Source of the DNA: Amphritea sp.
Lineage (GTDB): Bacteria; Pseudomonadota; Gammaproteobacteria; Pseudomonadales; Balneatricaceae
NCBI GenBank assembly: GCA_025800245.1
Contig: JAOXSA010000104.1
Span: 1 to 52,909 of the forward strand
Reading direction: 5' to 3'
DNA length: 52,909 nt
In this document: piece by piece, positions 49,096-52,909 of the stretch
How the letters are laid out: every line of letters starts with the position of its first letter
Numbering within the stretch: the stretch's first letter is position 1
Translations under genes and position numbers: made by a program
The notes under the pieces: generated by a model
The model's input: only the letters and a program-made list of their open reading frames with translations
The model's database searches: none
Told to the model about the DNA's origin: nothing

Positions 49096-50624
49096 GATGC
49101 TATCTCCTCGGGAGGGCATAGGCTGATAATGTCAGCGTGATTTTCCAGATAATCGACGGCGTAGTTCAGCTCGCCAGAACTTTCCGCATGAATAGTCAGA
49201 AGGGTTTCGAGAGGGTGAACCTCCTGACCGACCTTTACATGAATTTCCACTCCGGCGGTAAGGTCTAGTGGTGCACCTGCCAGCTTGGCGACCTGCGCAA
49301 GCCGGCGATTATCAATGCTTTTGACAAGGCCGTGCTGTTCGGCGATCAGTTTGAACAGATAGGGGGCTTCATCCGGCTGTTTCATACCGCCCTGCGCTTC
49401 GCAGATCGCTGAAAACTTCTCCCAGGCAAGACCGCTCTCAAGCACCGCAGTGGCTTTGCTCAGTCCTTTATTTGTGGGCACAACCTGCGCCATCTCCAGC
49501 ATTGCCCCTGCCATCGCCAGGGCTCGTTGCTTCAGATCCTGTGGTGCAGCTTCATCATTCTGCAGAACCGCCATCACATCGCGGGCTTCCAGTGCCGGAC
49601 CGATACCGGTGCCAACCGGCTGAGTGCCGTCGGTATAAAGGATCTTGATACTGATCCCTAACTGCTCTGCAACGGTCTGAAAAGCATTAGCCAGTTTATC
49701 CGCTGCGTCTTTACTGCGTACTTTGGCGGTCGGCCCGACCGGAATATCAATCAGTACATGGGTGGCACCGGCGGCGATTTTTTTCGACAGAACGGAAGCG
49801 ATTAACTGACCCTCACTGTCGATGTCCAGCGCCCGTTCTACCTGTATCAGAATGTCGTCAGAAGGACTCAGTCGGACGGAGCCGCCCCAGGCCAGGCAGG
49901 CCCCTTCCTGCTTTACCACCTGCTTCATCTGCTCCAGGGACAGGCTGACTTCGGTCATTGTTTCCATGGTGTCAGCTGTTCCGGCGGGCGAGGTAATCGC
50001 CCGGGAGGAGGTTTTTGGCATGGTCAGGCCGCTGGCCGCCAGAATCGAGACAACGATAGGGGTGGTGCGGTTACCGGGCAGACCTCCGACGCAATGTTTA
50101 TCCACAACCAGAGGCTGGCCCCAGTCAATGCGACTGCCGGAATCAATCATCGCCTGTGTCAGGGCCGTGATCTCATCATTGCTGAGCTTGTCATCACCGC
50201 AGGCAGTGATGAAGGCGGCCAGATGAACATCGGCGTAACGGCCGTCAACAATGTCGTTGATGATCTCCTGAAACTGGCTCTTATTCAGTGAATGGCCATA
50301 GACTTTGGCCCTGACATGGGACAGAGACTGTACCGGGCGAGGATGAGACAACCAGACACTGTCGTCGGTTTTCAGTTGTAAGCGCTGCCAGGCGGACTCC
50401 GAGAATCCAATCTGACCCCGGCGTAGCATCTCGCCGGTGATGATGTTCAGGGTGGCGATAATCTTACTGTGATCCGTTCTGACCAGTACACGTGACATGG
50501 AAGAAAACCCTTCCGACCGACACACAGGGCTGTCGGCACGAAGATAGATCACCGGCTCCTGACGGGTATCAATACCCAGTCTGCGAGCCTGCAGTGGTGC
50601 ACTGCGATCGGGGGCGAATGTCAT
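49092..50624 (-). CDS. Thymidine/AMP phosphorylase-family protein, archaeal type
   Basis: 510 residues, with an extra N-terminal domain of about 85 residues (LQARRLGIDTRQEPVIYLRA) that is typical of archaeal AMP phosphorylase and absent from E. coli DeoA (440). The catalytic core has VVDKHCVGGLPGNRTTPIVV at about 173-192 and TSSRAITSPAGTADTMETM at about 205-223, and the C-terminal phosphorylase domain ends near 500. In archaea the family splits nucleoside 5'-monophosphates with phosphate to a base and ribose 1,5-bisphosphate. It is the first gene of the operon, with GGAG 10 bases before ATG. Whether it acts on nucleotides or nucleosides cannot be told from the sequence. Confidence 0.85.
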   Translation of the reverse strand: MTFAPDRSAPLQARRLGIDTRQEPVIYLRADSPVCRSEGFSSMSRVLVRTDHSKIIATLNIITGEMLRRGQIGFSESAWQRLQLKTDDSVWLSHPRPVQSLSHVRAKVYGHSLNKSQFQEIINDIVDGRYADVHLAAFITACGDDKLSNDEITALTQAMIDSGSRIDWGQPLVVDKHCVGGLPGNRTTPIVVSILAASGLTMPKTSSRAITSPAGTADTMETMTEVSLSLEQMKQVVKQEGACLAWGGSVRLSPSDDILIQVERALDIDSEGQLIASVLSKKIAAGATHVLIDIPVGPTAKVRSKDAADKLANAFQTVAEQLGISIKILYTDGTQPVGTGIGPALEARDVMAVLQNDEAAPQDLKQRALAMAGAMLEMAQVVPTNKGLSKATAVLESGLAWEKFSAICEAQGGMKQPDEAPYLFKLIAEQHGLVKSIDNRRLAQVAKLAGAPLDLTAGVEIHVKVGQEVHPLETLLTIHAESSGELNYAVDYLENHADIISLCPPEEIAS

Positions 50625-50853
50625 TCAGAAAGCTCCTTATACCCGAATGCCGAAGCGGTATGATCTGGTTATAGCAGAGTTTATCCGCCACTGTACATGA
50701 CATAGATACGCATAATGCGCTGATCTGTAAGATGATCTTTGTCTGCGATTGATGCTGCCGGTGAGTCTAGCTGGTAAACTATTGACCGCTTTACACACAA
50801 TAACCGGGGGCCACACAACTCCCGTGCCGATAACGATAATGAAGCAGGTTTAT

Positions 50854-51708
50854 ATGGAACGCAGATTCAGACTGGTACTGGCATGCCCGGATCGCCTGGG
50901 CATAGTGGCAATGGTGAGTAATTTTATCTCCAGTCACGGAGGCTCAATTGCCGATGCTAACCAGCACTCCGATCCCAGCACAGGCTGGTTTTTTATGCGG
51001 GTAGAGATCGCCGATGGTTCGCGCAGTTTTACCCTTGAGCAGTTGCGTGAGCAGTTCACTCCGATCGCCCAGTCGTTCAATATGGACTGGCAGATCACCG
51101 ATTCATCGGTACCGAAAAAAGTTGTACTGATGGCCAGTCGCGAGGCTCACTGCCTGGCTGATCTGCTGCACCGTTATCATGATGGTGAGCTGGATTGTGA
51201 GATCCCCTGTGTGATTTCCAATCACGATGATCTGCGCAGCATGGTTGAATGGCACGGTATTCCATTTTTCCATGTGCCAGTCGACAAAGATAACAAGCAG
51301 CCGCACTTTGATCGGGTGCATGAGCTGGTCGTTGAGCATCAGGCTGATGTGGTCGTGCTGGCCCGTTACATGCAGATTCTGCCAAGTTCAGTGTGTGATC
51401 TTTATCCGCACCGGATCATCAATATTCACCACAGTTTCCTGCCTTCATTTGTTGGTGCCAAGCCATACCATCAGGCCCATGACCGGGGTGTGAAACTGAT
51501 CGGAGCTACCTGTCACTACGTCACCGAAGAGCTGGATGCCGGTCCGATCATTGATCAGGATGTCTCCCGCGTCAGTCATCGGGATCAACCGGAAGAGATG
51601 GTGCGTCGGGGTAAGGACGTTGAGAAAAACGTGTTGTCCCGCGGGCTGCGCTGGCATCTTGCGGATCGCGTATTGGTGCATGGCAATAAAACGGTGGTTT
51701 TTGACTGA
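50854..51708 (+). CDS. purU: Formyltetrahydrofolate deformylase
   Basis: 284 residues. An N-terminal ACT domain (about 1-80, ACPDRLGIVAMVSNFIS) precedes a formyltransferase-type domain with the catalytic NIHHSFLPSF and AHDRGVKLIGATCHYVTEELDAGPI-type region containing the active-site His and Asp. It hydrolyses 10-formyl-THF to formate and THF, balancing one-carbon units. Of the in-frame ATGs I chose 50854, because it gives the family length and has AGG upstream; 50839 is an alternative. Divergent from the phosphorylase operon across about 230 bases with no other gene visible. Confidence 0.93.
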   Translation: MERRFRLVLACPDRLGIVAMVSNFISSHGGSIADANQHSDPSTGWFFMRVEIADGSRSFTLEQLREQFTPIAQSFNMDWQITDSSVPKKVVLMASREAHCLADLLHRYHDGELDCEIPCVISNHDDLRSMVEWHGIPFFHVPVDKDNKQPHFDRVHELVVEHQADVVVLARYMQILPSSVCDLYPHRIINIHHSFLPSFVGAKPYHQAHDRGVKLIGATCHYVTEELDAGPIIDQDVSRVSHRDQPEEMVRRGKDVEKNVLSRGLRWHLADRVLVHGNKTVVFD

Positions 51709-51867
51709 CGACAGTTATCTGGTCAATTTAGGATCAGGGGCAGTGTTTTGTTACAAAATACTGGGCTAAGATAGAGTTAAGTCGGTGGCAGCGCGCCGTC
51801 AGGTGGGACAGCCGCTGCTGATCGTTATTAGCCGGCGTCTATTATCCGTTCTGGAGGATTTACAATC

Positions 51868-52275
51868 ATGCTGCGATCTGTAAAAGCCAGCGATTATATG
51901 GCTGAGAAGCTGATCACCTTTACCCCTGAAACTGATCTTTTTGAAGCGATCAACCTGCTTGTTGAGCACCGTATTACCGGTGCGCCGGTGATCTGCAGTG
52001 ACGGTAAGCTGGTGGGCTTGCTGTCGGAAGCTGACTGTCTGAAAGCGATTCTGACCCTGACCTATCATGAGGAAGAGATGGGGGGCAAAGTGGGTGACTA
52101 CATGTCGGAAGAGGTCTATACGATCCGTCATGATGCAGACATCATCGCCGTCGCTGAAGAGTTCATAAATAACGGTCGACGTCGCCTGCCTGTAGTAAAA
52201 GATGGTAAACTGGTTGGCCAGATCAGCCGCCGGGACGTGCTGCGTGCCGTAGAGCGCTTTGCGCAGGATGGCTGA
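51868..52275 (+). CDS. Stand-alone CBS-domain pair protein
   Basis: 135 residues, essentially only two CBS motifs: residues 5-65 (VKASDYMAEKLITFTPETDL, LLVEHRITGAPVI) and 72-130 (VGDYMSEEVYTIRHDADI, RRLPVVKDGKLVGQISRRDV). Such proteins bind adenine nucleotides and sense energy state. GGAGG lies 10 bases before the ATG. No obvious partner gene adjoins it. TAAGAT at 51767-51772 is a possible -10 box without a good -35. Confidence 0.9.
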   Translation: MLRSVKASDYMAEKLITFTPETDLFEAINLLVEHRITGAPVICSDGKLVGLLSEADCLKAILTLTYHEEEMGGKVGDYMSEEVYTIRHDADIIAVAEEFINNGRRRLPVVKDGKLVGQISRRDVLRAVERFAQDG

Positions 52276-52306
52276 TCGGTCAGGCACTGATTACTGAAAC
52301 CATCAG

Positions 52307-52360
52307 AAGCCGCCCTTCATTCTGGCCAGCTATACTGCAAGCCAGATAAAGAGGCGGCTT
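52307..52360 (+). terminator. Two-tier stem-loop after the CBS gene
   Basis: AAGCCGCC (52307-52314) pairs with GGCGGCTT (52353-52360), and inside it CTGGC (52322-52326) pairs with GCCAG (52341-52345). A T-containing tail (TGTTGTCTG) follows. It could end the CBS-gene transcript; the large loop makes it less than classic. Confidence 0.5.
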
Positions 52361-52404
52361 TGTTGTCTGTAACTTACGTTAAATATAATTGATTCAGGTT
52401 GTTT

Positions 52405-52909
52405 ATGGGCTTCCGTTTTCCGGAGAAACCACTGCTTTTTTACCCGTCTCTGGCGCGTCAGATAGGTTCTGATGAGGCATTGTTGCTGGGTATTTATCAT
52501 GACTATCTGCAGCAGCACGGACTGCCGGATCAGCAGGGCCGTAGTGCCGCGGTAATCGCCCGCCAGGAGTGGCTGGCGCTGGCGGACTTCTGGGATGAAG
52601 AACGTCTGGCTATGACAACCAGCAGTCTGGTAGAGCAGGGGATGATACTGGCAGCGTTCAGTCATGGTGGCGCGATTCGATTGACGGAACCGAATCCGGA
52701 ACAACCGCCGATGCCTGTGCAGACGCAGACACAGCCTGAGCCACCGCCTGTGGTGGTACAGGAACTGCCGGTTGTTGAACAGCCGCCGGAGCGAAATGAG
52801 ATAAGCCGCCGTGTGCATCAGGCGCAACCTGCAACACCGCGCGGACCTGCCCCGACTTTTGGTGGCAGTATAGGCTGGTCGCGCAGTCGTCAGAGTACCG
52901 CACAGGGAG
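52405..52909 (+). CDS. DnaT-like or replication-associated protein, 3' end beyond window
   Basis: An open frame from ATG at 52405 runs 168 codons to the window end without a stop. The first 90 residues (MGFRFPEKPLLFYPSLARQ, then GSDEALLLGIYHDYLQQHG, and QEWLALADFWDEERLAMTTS) look like the winged-helix N-domain of gammaproteobacterial DnaT-like proteins. A Pro/Gln-rich linker (about 93-135) follows, and FGGSIGWSRSRQ begins the part that in that family binds single-stranded DNA. I am fairly sure that it is a real gene because of its constant codon use and order-plus-linker architecture; the name is tentative. Partial at 3' end. Confidence 0.65.
   Translation, partial: MGFRFPEKPLLFYPSLARQIGSDEALLLGIYHDYLQQHGLPDQQGRSAAVIARQEWLALADFWDEERLAMTTSSLVEQGMILAAFSHGGAIRLTEPNPEQPPMPVQTQTQPEPPPVVVQELPVVEQPPERNEISRRVHQAQPATPRGPAPTFGGSIGWSRSRQSTAQG

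Overview
This window looks like core chromosome of a marine gammaproteobacterium of the Oceanospirillales type (Amphritea, Neptuniibacter, Marinobacterium or Neptunomonas are the kind of genera I would test first). That is inferred from protein content and gene order, not from a database search. The backbone gatCAB / mreBCD-maf-rng-yhdP / darP / ptsO-rapZ-ptsN-hpf-rpoN-lptBAC-kdsCD / mlaFEDCB-ibaG-murA-hisG-hisD / degS-like follows, as I remember it, the Pseudomonas aeruginosa order around gatB to algW. NhaD- and AcuI-type genes fit a marine organism. I saw no IS element, prophage, CRISPR array, tRNA or rRNA.

Layout. 1-6.9 kb: a membrane-anchored PstS-like/OmpA fusion, a DUF3313-type lipoprotein, an AraC-type regulator and a chemoreceptor. 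6.3-9.9 kb: a TetR regulator divergent from a dienoyl-CoA isomerase and 2,4-dienoyl-CoA reductase (FadH), a small module for beta-oxidation of unsaturated fatty acids with two operator-like palindromes between. 9.9-10.5 kb: a REPIN-like inverted repeat and msrA. 10.7-14.0 kb: gatC-gatA-gatB for transamidation of misacylated tRNA. 14.3-22.8 kb: mreBCD (cell shape), maf, rng and yhdP. 22.9-32.8 kb, minus strand: darP, mgtE, the nitrogen PTS/rpoN group, the lipopolysaccharide transport genes lptCAB, the Kdo genes kdsC and kdsD, and a Ca/Na antiporter. 33.1-39.8 kb, plus strand: mlaFEDCB (outer-membrane lipid asymmetry), ibaG, murA, hisG and hisD. Lpt, Kds, Mla and MurA make about 15 kb almost wholly devoted to the cell envelope.

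39.9-52.9 kb is more accessory: a DegS/AlgW protease, a Nif3-family protein, a YhcB/ZapG-type protein, a FadR-type GntR regulator divergent from an AcuI-type acryloyl-CoA reductase with two matched operators, an NhaD sodium/proton antiporter carrying an inserted PAS domain, an operon of AMP/thymidine-phosphorylase-like enzyme, PRPP-synthetase-like enzyme, AlkB and NfsA, then purU, a CBS-domain protein and the start of a DnaT-like protein cut by the window edge.

Most worth a second look: the PAS domain within NhaD; mreC, which has no ATG/GTG/TTG start that keeps its membrane helix but an ATC six bases after a perfect Shine-Dalgarno; the nucleotide phosphorylase / PRPP synthetase / AlkB operon; a run of stem-loops ending in a terminator that could be a small RNA near 46.8 kb; and the REPIN-like element. 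Several starts were moved from the longest possible reading frame to sites with a ribosome binding site and family-like N-termini; each such entry says so.
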